Below are positions 1 through 7,974 of a DNA stretch of 54,855 bases, piece by piece. Below the pieces are notes generated by a model that ran no database searches, was not told the origin of the DNA, and was given only the letters and a program-made list of their open reading frames with translations. The DNA is from an uncultured Sphingomonas sp. (GTDB lineage Bacteria; Pseudomonadota; Alphaproteobacteria; Sphingomonadales; Sphingomonadaceae). Location of the stretch: contig CAJYOI010000019.1 of the NCBI GenBank assembly GCA_913776045.1, forward strand, positions 1-54,855, written 5' to 3'. Positions within the stretch are counted from its first letter, which is position 1, and each line of letters starts with the position of its first letter. Position numbers and translations under genes: made by a program.

Positions 1-1989
1 CTGACCGGCACGATGGCGGGCGATGTCGCGACGTCGGGCAGCGGCAGCTTCATCCTCGGCGACGGCGGCACCAGCGGCAGCTTTACGGGCAATCTCGTCA
101 ACAACGGCAGCGTCGTCTTCGCCCGCAGTGACAATTACGATTTCAAGGGCGCCTTCTCCGGCACCGGCAAGCTCGAAAAATACGGCAACGGCGTCCTGAC
201 CTTCTCCGGCGCCTACAACTTCACCGGAACTACACAGGTTTTCGGCGGGTCGGTCGTCCTTGCCGGCGCGGTCCAGCCATCGGCGAAGTTCGACGTGTCC
301 CAAGGTACCTTGTCCCTGACCGGAAACCAGACCATCGCCGGCCTGTCCGGGACGTCCGCCGGCACGGTCGCGCTCGGCAGCGGCAACCTGACGATCAACC
401 AGAGCACGTCGAGCACATTCGCCGGAACCATCAATGGCACCGGCAACCTTCGCCTGAGCGGTGGCGGGACGCTGAACCTGACGGGCGCCAACACCTTCAC
501 CGGGACCACGACCGTCGAGAACGGCGTGCTGAAGGCGAACGGATCGCTGGCTTCCGCCGTCCAACTGGAAAGCGGCGGCACGCTCGGCGGAAACGGGTCG
601 GTCGGCAGCACGTCCGTCAATGGGGGCCGGATCGGCCCGGGCAATTCCATCGGTCAACTGACGGTGGCCGGCAACCTGACGTTCGGCACCGGATCGGTGT
701 TCGAAGTCGAGGCCGACGCGGCCGGTCGCGCCGATCGGATCGATGCGACGGGTGTGACGACGATCGCACGGACGGCAAGCGTTCAGGTGCTCGCCGAGAA
801 CGGGACCTATCAGCCACGTACCGAATATACCGTCCTGACGAGCGCCGGCGGCATCAACGGCACCTTCGGCGTCGTGACGTCGAACTTGGCGTTCCTGTCG
901 CCGCGGCTGACCTATGGCGCTACGGCGGTGACGCTGGTCCTGTCGCGCAACGACATCGATTTCGCCGCGGTCGCCGCAACGCCGAACCAGGCTGCAACCG
1001 CGAATGCGGTCGAAACCTTGGGCGCGGACAGCCCGGTCTTCGACGGCGTGCTGGTGCAATCCGCCGGTACGGCCCGCCAGTCGTTCGACCTGTTGGCCGG
1101 CGATATCTATGCCAGCACCTCTGCCGCCCTGGTCAGCAACGCACGCACCGTTCGCGATGCGATGGCCGCATCCGCGCCCGAATCGTCCGCCGAGGGCGTC
1201 TTCCCGATCGCCTCGACGAAGACGGGATGGGGCAAGGCGACACCCATCGCGACGAAGATGGAGAGCGGCGCGGCCGTGCTTGGTGTCGGCTACGCCTCGA
1301 ACGGCGCCTTCGTCGGCGTCGCCGGGACGGTGTCGCGGTCCGACCAGACGGTCGATCCGCGTGCTGCCTATGCGGCGGCCGATGGCTGGGGCGTGGCCGG
1401 GGTCGTTGGATACGGACGCACCTCGCTGCAGGTCCAGGCGGGCGTCAGTGCGACTTGGCACCGCATTCACGCAGATCGCCGCGCCGACTTCGGCGGTGCG
1501 ACCGTGCAGCGTGGCCGATACGACGCCACGACTCGACAGATCTTTGGCGGCGTTTCCTATGACCTGTCGACCGGCCCGCTTGATCTTGCGCCCTTCGTCC
1601 AGGTCGCGCAGGTCCGTGTGGTGTCCGATGGCTTCACCGAAACCGGTGGCGCCGCGGCGCTCGCCGTGCGGCGGCAGGCGATGGAAACCCGCTTCCTGAC
1701 GACCGGAGCCAATGTCCGCATTCCTGTCGGCAACGGTACGCGCATCGTCGGGCGTGGCGGGTGGCAGCATGCCTGGAGCGATCTGGCTTCGGTGACGGAC
1801 AATCGCTTCGTCTCGGGCGGCAGCGCATTTCGGATTGCCGGCGCGACGCTTCCCAAAGACGCCGCGATCGTGGACGCAGGCGTCGAGGCCGACATTGGTC
1901 GGGCACGGGTTCGCGTGTCCTATGCCGGCAGTCTCGCATCGCGGTGGAGCGATCACGGTGCCCAGGCGGCTGTCAGCCTGGCGTTCTGA
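1..1989 (+). CDS. Autotransporter outer membrane beta-barrel protein, 5' truncated
   Basis: Type V secreted protein: a repetitive passenger is carried across the outer membrane by its own C-terminal barrel. The frame is already open at base 1, so the true start and signal peptide lie left of the window. Roughly the first 300 visible residues are Gly/Ser/Thr/Asn-rich with recurring autotransporter-associated beta-strand repeats (for example GNGVLTFSGAYNFTGTT and GGTLNLTGANTFTGTTTVEN), which fold as a parallel beta-helix. From about residue 390 to the end it matches an autotransporter barrel of alternating strands, ending in SLAF with the terminal Phe needed for barrel insertion. The passenger's target is unknown. 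A LuxR-type regulator follows in the same direction, and both genes lie on the left side of a probable tRNA attachment scar, which suggests accessory DNA. Confidence 0.9.
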   Translation: MTGTMAGDVATSGSGSFILGDGGTSGSFTGNLVNNGSVVFARSDNYDFKGAFSGTGKLEKYGNGVLTFSGAYNFTGTTQVFGGSVVLAGAVQPSAKFDVSQGTLSLTGNQTIAGLSGTSAGTVALGSGNLTINQSTSSTFAGTINGTGNLRLSGGGTLNLTGANTFTGTTTVENGVLKANGSLASAVQLESGGTLGGNGSVGSTSVNGGRIGPGNSIGQLTVAGNLTFGTGSVFEVEADAAGRADRIDATGVTTIARTASVQVLAENGTYQPRTEYTVLTSAGGINGTFGVVTSNLAFLSPRLTYGATAVTLVLSRNDIDFAAVAATPNQAATANAVETLGADSPVFDGVLVQSAGTARQSFDLLAGDIYASTSAALVSNARTVRDAMAASAPESSAEGVFPIASTKTGWGKATPIATKMESGAAVLGVGYASNGAFVGVAGTVSRSDQTVDPRAAYAAADGWGVAGVVGYGRTSLQVQAGVSATWHRIHADRRADFGGATVQRGRYDATTRQIFGGVSYDLSTGPLDLAPFVQVAQVRVVSDGFTETGGAAALAVRRQAMETRFLTTGANVRIPVGNGTRIVGRGGWQHAWSDLASVTDNRFVSGGSAFRIAGATLPKDAAIVDAGVEADIGRARVRVSYAGSLASRWSDHGAQAAVSLAF

Positions 1990-2110
1990 CGTCGATTCCG
2001 GCCTCGCTCCAAGTCGAAGAGAGGCCGGACCAAGATGAACCCGCGGCGGAAAACGGCGTCTTCGGATATTGATCCGTGTTGAATCAAATCTATACATTTT
2101 CGTCCTGGAA

Positions 2111-3235
2111 ATGGAATCGCTTCGCCCTCTGGATTCAGCCGGTTCGCGCGTCGCCGAGTTGCTTGCGGACGCCCCGCTGAGCGCCGATGGGTGGGCCGTC
2201 GCGTTGAAGGCGCTGGCGGAATATACGGACGCCGGTCGCGCGCAACTTATCGGCTTCGGTGCGATCGATGCGTTGCCATTCAACCTGTTCGTCGGGATGG
2301 ACCCGATCCCTTCCGATAAGCAGATCGAATCGGGTGGCACCGATCCCGATCGGAGCTGGCGGCTCGGAAGTTCGGGCGCCACCCTGAAAATCGTCGGAGA
2401 GGAAGATTACGCCGCGCGGCGGAACCGGCCACAAAGCGATGCCTACAACGCTGTGTGCGAAGCCTGGGACATTCCTTACGGCGCACAAACCATCTTATGG
2501 GACGACGACAGCGCCAAAGTCGGAATCGCGACGTTTCGCGGCTTTCGCGAGGGGCCGGGACGTCGTGAGCACGAAATGCGCTTTGCCGCCATCGCGCCTC
2601 ATGCCCGCACCGCCGTTCGGATGCAGCGCGCGATCGAATGCAAGGGTGAATCACTGACCTTCGGCGCGATCGAGGCGCTTGGGGTCGCAGCGTTCCTCCT
2701 CGATCAATCCGGCCGTGTCGTCATGATAAGCCCCAAAGCCGAAATTGCGCTGCGACAGGGCGCGCTACGGCTGGAAGGTGGCCGTCTGGTTGGCCGAACG
2801 GCGGTCGATGATGGCGTGCTCCGCACCGCGATCGGTCGCGCACTGCGCGGTCTGCCGCAACTTTCCGAACGTCTCTGGCTCTCGTCGCGCGACGATAGGT
2901 TCGATCGCAGCTGGTGCGAGGTCTATGCGCTTCCGCGACGGGACTGGGCGACGCTGTTCCGTCCACATGTGCTTGTTACGATAGATCAGACGAGGCCGCT
3001 CGCGTGCTCGAACGCGACAGTGTTGGCCTTGCGCCAATTGTTGCAGCTAACACCAAGCGAAGCGGATGTTGCGGTACGGCTAGCCAATGGAGAGGCGCGC
3101 AGCGATATCGCCGACGCGCGCCAGACGAGTATCGGAACCGTCTCAGTTCAACTTAAAAGCATCTTTCAAAAATCGCAAACGCGTAGGGAAGGTGAGCTGA
3201 TTTCACTGATTAATCGTTTGATGGGCAGAAAATAA
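2111..3235 (+). CDS. LuxR-type helix-turn-helix regulator with N-terminal sensor-like region
   Basis: Probable transcription regulator of 374 residues. The last 60 residues carry a LuxR/GerE helix-turn-helix (LTPSEADVAVRLANGEA, then a recognition helix around TSIGTVSVQLKSIF). The first 300 residues contain a PAS/GAF-like middle part (around IEALGVAAFLLDQSGRVVMI) that could sense a ligand; this is inferred only from pattern. I chose the ATG; an in-frame TTG at 2069 would add 14 residues, and neither start has a strong ribosome binding site. It starts about 120 bases after the autotransporter stop in the same direction and could control it. GC content is somewhat lower than in the window core, in keeping with accessory DNA. 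Confidence 0.85.
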   Translation: MESLRPLDSAGSRVAELLADAPLSADGWAVALKALAEYTDAGRAQLIGFGAIDALPFNLFVGMDPIPSDKQIESGGTDPDRSWRLGSSGATLKIVGEEDYAARRNRPQSDAYNAVCEAWDIPYGAQTILWDDDSAKVGIATFRGFREGPGRREHEMRFAAIAPHARTAVRMQRAIECKGESLTFGAIEALGVAAFLLDQSGRVVMISPKAEIALRQGALRLEGGRLVGRTAVDDGVLRTAIGRALRGLPQLSERLWLSSRDDRFDRSWCEVYALPRRDWATLFRPHVLVTIDQTRPLACSNATVLALRQLLQLTPSEADVAVRLANGEARSDIADARQTSIGTVSVQLKSIFQKSQTRREGELISLINRLMGRK

Positions 3236-3692
3236 TATCCGAGCCTTGTTACTGGAATAGAATTCTAGATATGCGCAGCGGCAGCTTCGGCCGGCTGTCA
3301 GAATATGACCTCGAAAAGGTCACATATAAGTAGCCGGAGAAACGTGCGGCAGGGTGAATGAGCGTCTGGGCTGACGAGGCCAAAAAGGCGATGCAGATTC
3401 CCTTGTTAAAGACTCAAAAAGTGTATGCTGCAAAGATGCTACACGTCCGCGGATAGCGGCAGAAATCTGCGGTCTTTTGACAGCCTCTGACTCCGTCAAT
3501 CAAGGTTCGAATCCTTGTCGGGCATCCATTTTTTCCCTCATCGCTGGGTGTGTCACCGTACGGCCCGTAAACCTCGCGCATGGCATCGATCGGTCGCGCG
3601 GCGGTCGTAATCCACGTAAATTTTGCATCCGAAGTGGCCGAGGGCGTCACTTTGGTTGAGATCGATGCCGGGTTGTGTGCAAAGTGCGCGCA
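3236..3692. other. 457-base gap with a hairpin and a tRNA 3' fragment but no gene
   Basis: No credible coding region in this stretch. It holds a perfect 6-bp hairpin about 70 bases after the LuxR-type gene (TGACCT, loop CGAAA, AGGTCA, near 3306-3322), which could be a terminator or an operator, and the tRNA-like fragment at 3485-3528. To the right of the fragment the base composition becomes GC-rich and stays so. Confidence 0.6.
3485..3528 (+). other. 3' fragment of a tRNA-Gln(CTG) gene, probable attachment-site scar
   Basis: Contains a complete T arm (CAAGG, loop TTCGAAT, CCTTG at 3501-3517), a 7-base acceptor 3' strand (TCGGGCA), discriminator T and encoded CCA (3526-3528). Just upstream is an anticodon-loop-like CTCTGAC with CTG in the anticodon position and the 3' anticodon strand TCCGT. 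The matching 5' half (acceptor TGCCCGA and a D arm) is absent from the preceding 240 bases, and pairing breaks down just left of the anticodon loop. This is the pattern left when a tyrosine-recombinase element integrates into a tRNA 3' half. A tRNA-like fragment is what is seen; the attachment scar is inferred. Confidence 0.6.
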
Positions 3693-4205
3693 ATGTCCGC
3701 CGATGAATCCCTGAGACTGACCGATCGGCAAATCGACTGCCTGCGCCTGGTCGGCCAGGGGCTGTCGTCCAAGGAGATCGCCGCCACGCTCGGCATCTCC
3801 CATCATACCGTCGACCTGCATCTGAAGCGCGCGATCCGTACGCTGGGCGTCGCGTCGCGGCGCGATGCGGCGCGTCGGATTGCGGTGATGGATGCCGATG
3901 CGGAGATCGTCGCGGCGCCCCTGCCGCTTGCGACCGAGGCGGCGCCCCCCATCGGGGATACCCAGCCATTGGATACCCAGCCGGACAGGCTTGCCGAACC
4001 GGCCCCGATTGCGGTCATTATGACCCCAGCCGAAGACGACCACCGCCCCAGGATGCGGTTGCCGTTCCTTCGGCAAGGGAAGCAGTACAATGACCTGGGA
4101 TCTGCTGCCCGCCTGGGATGGATCGTGGCGCTGGCGTTCGCGATGCTCCTGGCGGTGGCGAATTTCCTGAACGGGCTCGGCGCCCTGCACACCCTGGTGA
4201 CCTGA
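3693..4205 (+). CDS. LuxR-type HTH protein with a C-terminal membrane segment
   Basis: A 170-residue protein. Residues 8-65 form a LuxR/GerE helix-turn-helix (LTDRQIDCLRLVGQGLSSKE, then ISHHTVDLHLKRAIRTLG). A Pro/Ala-rich linker follows, and a single hydrophobic helix near the C terminus (LGWIVALAFAMLLAVANFL) should anchor it in the inner membrane. Small LuxR proteins with a C-terminal helix are common in sphingomonads; here the design suggests a membrane-tethered regulator. The ATG gives MSADESLRLT, with the HTH directly after it; a GTG at 3675 would add 6 residues. Target genes are not known. Confidence 0.85.
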   Translation: MSADESLRLTDRQIDCLRLVGQGLSSKEIAATLGISHHTVDLHLKRAIRTLGVASRRDAARRIAVMDADAEIVAAPLPLATEAAPPIGDTQPLDTQPDRLAEPAPIAVIMTPAEDDHRPRMRLPFLRQGKQYNDLGSAARLGWIVALAFAMLLAVANFLNGLGALHTLVT

Positions 4206-4289
4206 CCCGTTCGGGTCACCGACCGTACCGATCACTGCCAACCCTGTTTGACGCGACCGCATCCGGCGGTTTCGCGAAGGAGATTTCGC

Positions 4290-4634
4290 ATGCCTTCTCC
4301 AAAGACGATCGCTGCCGTCCGCATCGCTCGCTCGCTCCAGCCCGCCGAAGTCGCGGCCAATCAAGCCGCGCTCAAGGTCCTCGCCATGGGCACGGCCGTG
4401 CTAACGGCGCGGGTCGATGGCACCTTCCACCCACTCGAGGCGCAGCGCGCGGTCGATTTCATCGGCGAGGCGACCAGCAAGGTCTTCGGCGCGATTAAGG
4501 ACATCAAGGCCGCGCACGGCGTGCTGCGGACTGCCGCGATCGATCACCAGGTGCTGGGCCAGGGCGACCTGTACGAGACGCCGAACAAGGACGAACCGCA
4601 CGGGTCGCTGCCGCACCTGGCTGCGGTCGCCTGA
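4290..4634 (+). CDS. Conserved hypothetical small protein
   Basis: A 114-residue protein of no family I recognise. The start is well supported: GAAGGAGA sits 6-7 bases before the ATG. It is Ala-rich and predicted helical, without a signal peptide or membrane helix, and ends in a polar tail (YETPNKDEPHGSLP). The region around LKVLAMGTAVLTARVDGTF resembles part of a small alpha/beta domain. It lies between a membrane-tethered LuxR protein and a membrane protein on the same strand, with 84 and 45 bases between them, so it may be cotranscribed. Confidence 0.7.
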   Translation: MPSPKTIAAVRIARSLQPAEVAANQAALKVLAMGTAVLTARVDGTFHPLEAQRAVDFIGEATSKVFGAIKDIKAAHGVLRTAAIDHQVLGQGDLYETPNKDEPHGSLPHLAAVA

Positions 4635-4679
4635 TGTCGGGATTGACAGTCGTGGCCAGCGGGGGCTCGATCGGAAACG

Positions 4680-5132
4680 ATGAACGTCATCCTCTATCTG
4701 TCCCTGCTTCTTTCCTGTTGCCTGTACGCAGGCGTGCGGGGCGGGTTGCCGGAACGTATCGGCGTGGCGATCCTGCTGACGGCCGTGCTGGCGTCGCAAG
4801 TGATGCCGCGCATCGCCTTCCAGGGGTTCAAGACGATCGAGACGGGGCTGCTGGTGGTCGATGCCACCATGTTCGTCTGCGTCGTGATCCTGGCGCTCCA
4901 CGCCCAGCGCTATTGGCCGATGTGGATGGCGGCGGTGTTGCTGAACACGGTCGTCACGCATCTGCTGATGCTGTCGCCCGCGCTGTGGCCGTGGTCCTAT
5001 TCGGTGGCCAACGCGGCCTGGAGCTATCCCAATCCCATAATCCTCGCGATCGCCGCCTGGCGGCACCGGGCACGGGTCCAGCGCTATGGCGAGGATCCGC
5101 CGTGGAACCGGCCGCTGCCGTCGGGAGGGTGA
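4680..5132 (+). CDS. Small integral membrane protein, unknown function
   Basis: A 150-residue protein with about four hydrophobic segments (MNVILYLSLLLSCCLYAGV; VAILLTAVLASQVMP; LLVVDATMFVCVVILALHA; MWMAAVLLNTVVTHLLML) and a short basic C-terminal tail. No catalytic motif is visible. Its stop codon is one base from the next ATG at 5134, so it is translated with the MarR-like regulator that follows. Confidence 0.75.
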   Translation: MNVILYLSLLLSCCLYAGVRGGLPERIGVAILLTAVLASQVMPRIAFQGFKTIETGLLVVDATMFVCVVILALHAQRYWPMWMAAVLLNTVVTHLLMLSPALWPWSYSVANAAWSYPNPIILAIAAWRHRARVQRYGEDPPWNRPLPSGG

Positions 5133-5133
5133 T

Positions 5134-5598
5134 ATGAACGCCGGTCGCCACCCCGATGTGTCGGGCGCGCAGGAGGCGCTGGGGACCATCACCGAGATCG
5201 AGGAGCTGCTGGCCAGCGCCCGCCACCGGCTGCTCCGCTCCAGCTGTGCCCGTCACCCCGACCTGGCCGGCAAGATCTATCGCCTGCGCCGGGCCCGCGA
5301 CCAGATGTTCGGCGACGACGCCGACGTCTTCGGCGAGCCCGCCTGGGACATGCTGCTCGACCTGTACCAGGCCGAGCGGGACGGGCGCGTGCTGGCGGTG
5401 TCGAGCGTGTGCATCGGTGCGAATGCCGCGACCTCGACCGCGCTCCGGCGGATGCGCGAGCTGGAGAGCCGCGGGCTGATCGAGCGGCGGCGCGACCCGC
5501 AGGATGGGCGGCGGTCGTTCGTCCGCGCCAGCGACAAGGCGATCGTGCTGCTTGACGCGTGGCTCGACCGCGCATCGGCCTTGCTCGAGGGGGAGTAG
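5134..5598 (+). CDS. MarR-like winged-helix regulator
   Basis: A 154-residue DNA-binding protein. The start is fixed by GGGAGG just upstream of the ATG. Residues 1-60 are helical. From about residue 70 a winged helix runs through AWDMLLDLYQAERDGRVLAV, the recognition helix (ATSTALRRMRELESRGLIER) and a wing (RRDPQDGRRSFVRASD), as in MarR proteins. It is clearly related to the C-terminal half of the regulator at 41888-42832, which shares AWDMLLDL and a similar wing. Ligand and targets are unknown. Confidence 0.85.
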   Translation: MNAGRHPDVSGAQEALGTITEIEELLASARHRLLRSSCARHPDLAGKIYRLRRARDQMFGDDADVFGEPAWDMLLDLYQAERDGRVLAVSSVCIGANAATSTALRRMRELESRGLIERRRDPQDGRRSFVRASDKAIVLLDAWLDRASALLEGE

Positions 5599-5617
5599 CG
5601 CTGCCACAACCGGCGTC

Positions 5618-5860
5618 ATGACTCCGACCGAGGCCGTGCTGACCCTGCTCGCCACCCGCGCCGTCGACGCGACGATCTGCCCGAGCGAGGCCGCACGCCG
5701 GCTGGCGGCGGCCGCGGGGCGGGACGACTGGCGGGGCGAGATGGCGGCGGTCCATGCCGCCATCGACACGCTGGTCGCCGAACGTCGCGTCGCGCTCAGC
5801 TGGAAGGGGGCGGCGATTCGGGCGCGGGCCGGGCCGTACCGCATCGGGCACCCGCGCTGA
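5618..5860 (+). CDS. DUF3253 domain protein
   Basis: An 80-residue protein matching the small DUF3253 family along its whole length: CPSEAARRL near residue 20, a central acidic/Trp stretch (GRDDWRGEMAAVHAAI), a wing-like GRDD...RRVALSWKG and the final GPYRIG. The fold is expected to be winged-helix-like, but the biological role is not established. It begins 20 bases after the MarR-like gene on the same strand and is probably in the same transcript. The ATG is the only start that keeps the family length. Confidence 0.8.
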   Translation: MTPTEAVLTLLATRAVDATICPSEAARRLAAAAGRDDWRGEMAAVHAAIDTLVAERRVALSWKGAAIRARAGPYRIGHPR

Positions 5861-6012
5861 GCCGACGCCGCGCGGTTCGAAGTTTACGAAGTTGAGGCGC
5901 GATGGCCGTTTTCGTCGCGATGCGCCGCCGGCGAGACGGCCGCGCGTCGGGACTGCGCCGCACGCGCGCCCCAGACGCGACACGCGCGCGACAGTGTAGC
6001 GCCCGGGCGGCG

Positions 6013-6300
6013 TCAACGACGCGGCGCCGGCGCGCCGGGACCGGGCGGGCGCGCGAAAGGATCGGCCATTCGCCGGGCGTGTTCGGCAAGCGCTGCGTCC
6101 CACTGGCGGACGAAGGGCGTGTCGGCCAGCCGGGCGCGCAGGCGATGCGCACTCGAGCGCGACATGCCCGCCGCCCGCGCCGCGCGCGAGACGCAGCCGA
6201 ACTCGAGCAGGGCGGCGAGGAAGATCCGCTGCCGCGCGGGCGTCCAGTGGCTGCGCTCGGGGCGGGGTGCGGGCGGTGGCGGTGGGGCTGTCTGGTCCAT
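6013..6300 (-). CDS. Small helix-turn-helix protein
   Basis: A 95-residue protein with a Pro-rich N terminus followed by a homeodomain-like HTH: HWTPARQRIFLAALLEFGCV, then SRAARAAGMSRSSAHRLRAR. This arrangement is frequent in short alphaproteobacterial proteins whose targets are unknown; it resembles DNA-binding domains of phage terminase small subunits and some regulators. The chosen ATG gives MDQTAPPPP; the reading frame extends further upstream, but through sequence without family likeness. Confidence 0.7.
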   Translation of the reverse strand: MDQTAPPPPPAPRPERSHWTPARQRIFLAALLEFGCVSRAARAAGMSRSSAHRLRARLADTPFVRQWDAALAEHARRMADPFARPPGPGAPAPRR

Positions 6301-6395
6301 CGACCAGCGTAGATCAGACGAATTCCAACATTTGAAGAGGCAAACCGCTCGTGCGCCGGCCACCGCCCCGCCGGAGCGCAGCGCGGCTGCGCGCG

Positions 6396-6872
6396 TCAGC
6401 CTTGGGGCAGGCGCATCGCGACATCGCACCGGGCATAGGTCGCGCCGTAGCGCGCGCGGATGTCGGCATCGTGGACGAAGCCCGCGCGCTCATACAGGTG
6501 GATCGCCGCGGCGCAGGCGCTGTTGGTTAGCAGGTAGAGCGCGGTGAGATCCGGCAGCGCACGCGCCGCGGTGATCAGCGCGTCGAGCAGGACCGCGCCG
6601 GCGCCCGACCCGCGGATGTCGGCGCGCACGCCCATCTTGGTCAGCTCATACGCACCCCCGCCGGTCGGCATCAGCGCACCCGCGCCTATGACGCCGTGGT
6701 CCGGATGCGCGACGAACAGGATGACCCCGCCTTGGTCGATGATCGCTTCGCGCGGGTGCGACAGGACATGCTCGTCATGCGGTTCGAGCGTGAACATGTC
6801 CGCGATCCACGCCGCGTTGATCTCGCGGAACGCGGGCGCGAGGGCGTCGGTGTAGGGCAGGATGGCGAGCAT
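6396..6872 (-). CDS. GNAT family N-acetyltransferase
   Basis: A 158-residue acetyl-CoA-dependent acyltransferase. Motif A, which binds the CoA pyrophosphate, is around residues 75-100 (MGVRADIRGSGAGAVLLDAL), preceded by the usual beta-strand pair (VILFVAHPDHGVIGAGALM). It ends in the typical YERAGF region (AIHLYERAGFVHDADI). The size and layout are those of a single-domain PhnO/RimI-like enzyme. The substrate cannot be read from sequence. It lies 45 bases downstream of the VOC gene on the same strand. Confidence 0.88.
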   Translation of the reverse strand: MLAILPYTDALAPAFREINAAWIADMFTLEPHDEHVLSHPREAIIDQGGVILFVAHPDHGVIGAGALMPTGGGAYELTKMGVRADIRGSGAGAVLLDALITAARALPDLTALYLLTNSACAAAIHLYERAGFVHDADIRARYGATYARCDVAMRLPQG

Positions 6873-6917
6873 CGGCGGCGTCGTAGCGCGCTCGGCCTCG
6901 CCTGTCCCGCGCCGGCG

Positions 6918-7334
6918 TCAGCCCGCCAAAGTGCCGCCCGGCGCGGGGCCGATCAGGTCCCACAGATTGCCGTAGAGATCGGCAAACACCGCGACGCGGC
7001 CATAGGGCTGGTCGACCGGATGCCGGACCCACGTCACCCCCGCAGCGGTGAAGCGGGCATGGTCGCGATCGAAATTGTCGGTGGCGAGGAAGAAGGCGAC
7101 CCGTCCCCCGGTCTGATCGCCGATACGCGATGCCTGTTCGGGCGTCGTGGCGCGGGCGAGGAGGATGGTGGTCGCCTGCGGGCCGGCGCCGGGCGGGCGG
7201 ATGGTGACCCAGCGCTTGTCCTGCTCGGGCTGGTAGCTGTCCTCGACCAATTCGAAGCCGAGCTTGCCGACATAGAAGGCAAGCGCCTCGTCGTAGTCGC
7301 GGACGACGAGGGTGATGTGGGCTAGGTGGGGCAT
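6918..7334 (-). CDS. VOC family (glyoxalase-like) protein
   Basis: A 138-residue vicinal oxygen chelate protein with two beta-alpha-beta-beta-beta modules: HITLVVRDYDEALAFYVGKL at the start and a second module from about residue 75 ending in VFADLYGNLWDLIGP. The expected metal ligands are His5 and a late acidic residue. The substrate is unknown. The AT-rich NADAR gene stops 31 bases upstream on the same strand, so read-through transcription from thiC could reach this gene. Confidence 0.88.
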   Translation of the reverse strand: MPHLAHITLVVRDYDEALAFYVGKLGFELVEDSYQPEQDKRWVTIRPPGAGPQATTILLARATTPEQASRIGDQTGGRVAFFLATDNFDRDHARFTAAGVTWVRHPVDQPYGRVAVFADLYGNLWDLIGPAPGGTLAG

Positions 7335-7365
7335 ATTAAGATCTTACAGCCACAACGCCAATAGG

Positions 7366-7974
7366 CTAAAAGTTAAAACTTAAAGCCGATTTAGTAGGTT
7401 TAACAAGTCCGATACTGCTGCCGTAAAGATCAAAACAAGTAAGATTTAAAGGCTTGACCGCAACCGGGGGTCCATTCTGGATAAATTCGCCCCGCAATTC
7501 CATAAGTAGACGCCCTAAAACATTCTGTCCTTCCAATTGGCCATCCTCTTGGACTTTTGCACCCCAAAAGTCTGTACGATTAACTTTCTTTTCTACGATA
7601 TCCTTATCGCCAGTCTCAAGCAGCGCTCGACCGAATTTATCAGGATGTTGGCAGAGCTTCACTCGCAAACACCACCGCATTATCTGAACACGTACCTCGT
7701 GCCAATCCGTACGGCTTTCTTTTGAGAAGGGCTTCGCCTTCATTTTTGCTGTCATCGGGCTAATTTCAGAAATTATCAGCTCTTGCAGATCGGGACGATG
7801 TGGAAAGCGACATGCCTGATAAAGAGCTTCTGACGTTAATATCCTGATGTCGTTGATTACGAGCGGAAAGCCGGCCGCCATGTTGGAAAGACCGCCGAAA
7901 CGCTCCTTTGTTTTCCAAAAAACAGCTACTTGAGTCGGATCATAGCTCCGGGGCTCAATTGACCTCACCCCCAT
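7366..7974 (-). CDS. NADAR family N-glycosidase (YbiA-like)
   Basis: A 202-residue protein of the NADAR fold. Family signatures are visible in order: a start strand around FWKTKERFGGLSNM, the conserved Glu-Tyr-Gln block (TSEALYQACRF, with the catalytic-type Glu), a Trp and Arg helix (WHEVRVQIMRWCLRVK), a KFGRALLETGD block, FWG and the final GQNVLGRLLMELR. NADAR enzymes cleave N-glycosidic bonds; known members hydrolyse riboflavin-pathway intermediates or remove ADP-ribose from guanine in DNA. The gene overlaps the end of the PRTase-like gene by 10 bases, which indicates coupled translation. It is much more AT-rich than its neighbours, pointing to recent acquisition. The biological substrate is not known. 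Confidence 0.9.
   Translation of the reverse strand: MGVRSIEPRSYDPTQVAVFWKTKERFGGLSNMAAGFPLVINDIRILTSEALYQACRFPHRPDLQELIISEISPMTAKMKAKPFSKESRTDWHEVRVQIMRWCLRVKLCQHPDKFGRALLETGDKDIVEKKVNRTDFWGAKVQEDGQLEGQNVLGRLLMELRGEFIQNGPPVAVKPLNLTCFDLYGSSIGLVKPTKSALSFNF

Noticed and set aside
3540-3690. Possible decayed integrase next to the tRNA fragment
   Set aside because: I translated both strands and saw no integrase-like motif (no R...HxxR...Y); the reading frames are short and broken.
3414-4364. 316-residue minus-strand frame across the LuxR-type gene
   Set aside because: No recognisable domain, and it crosses the tRNA fragment; the plus-strand LuxR HTH is clear.
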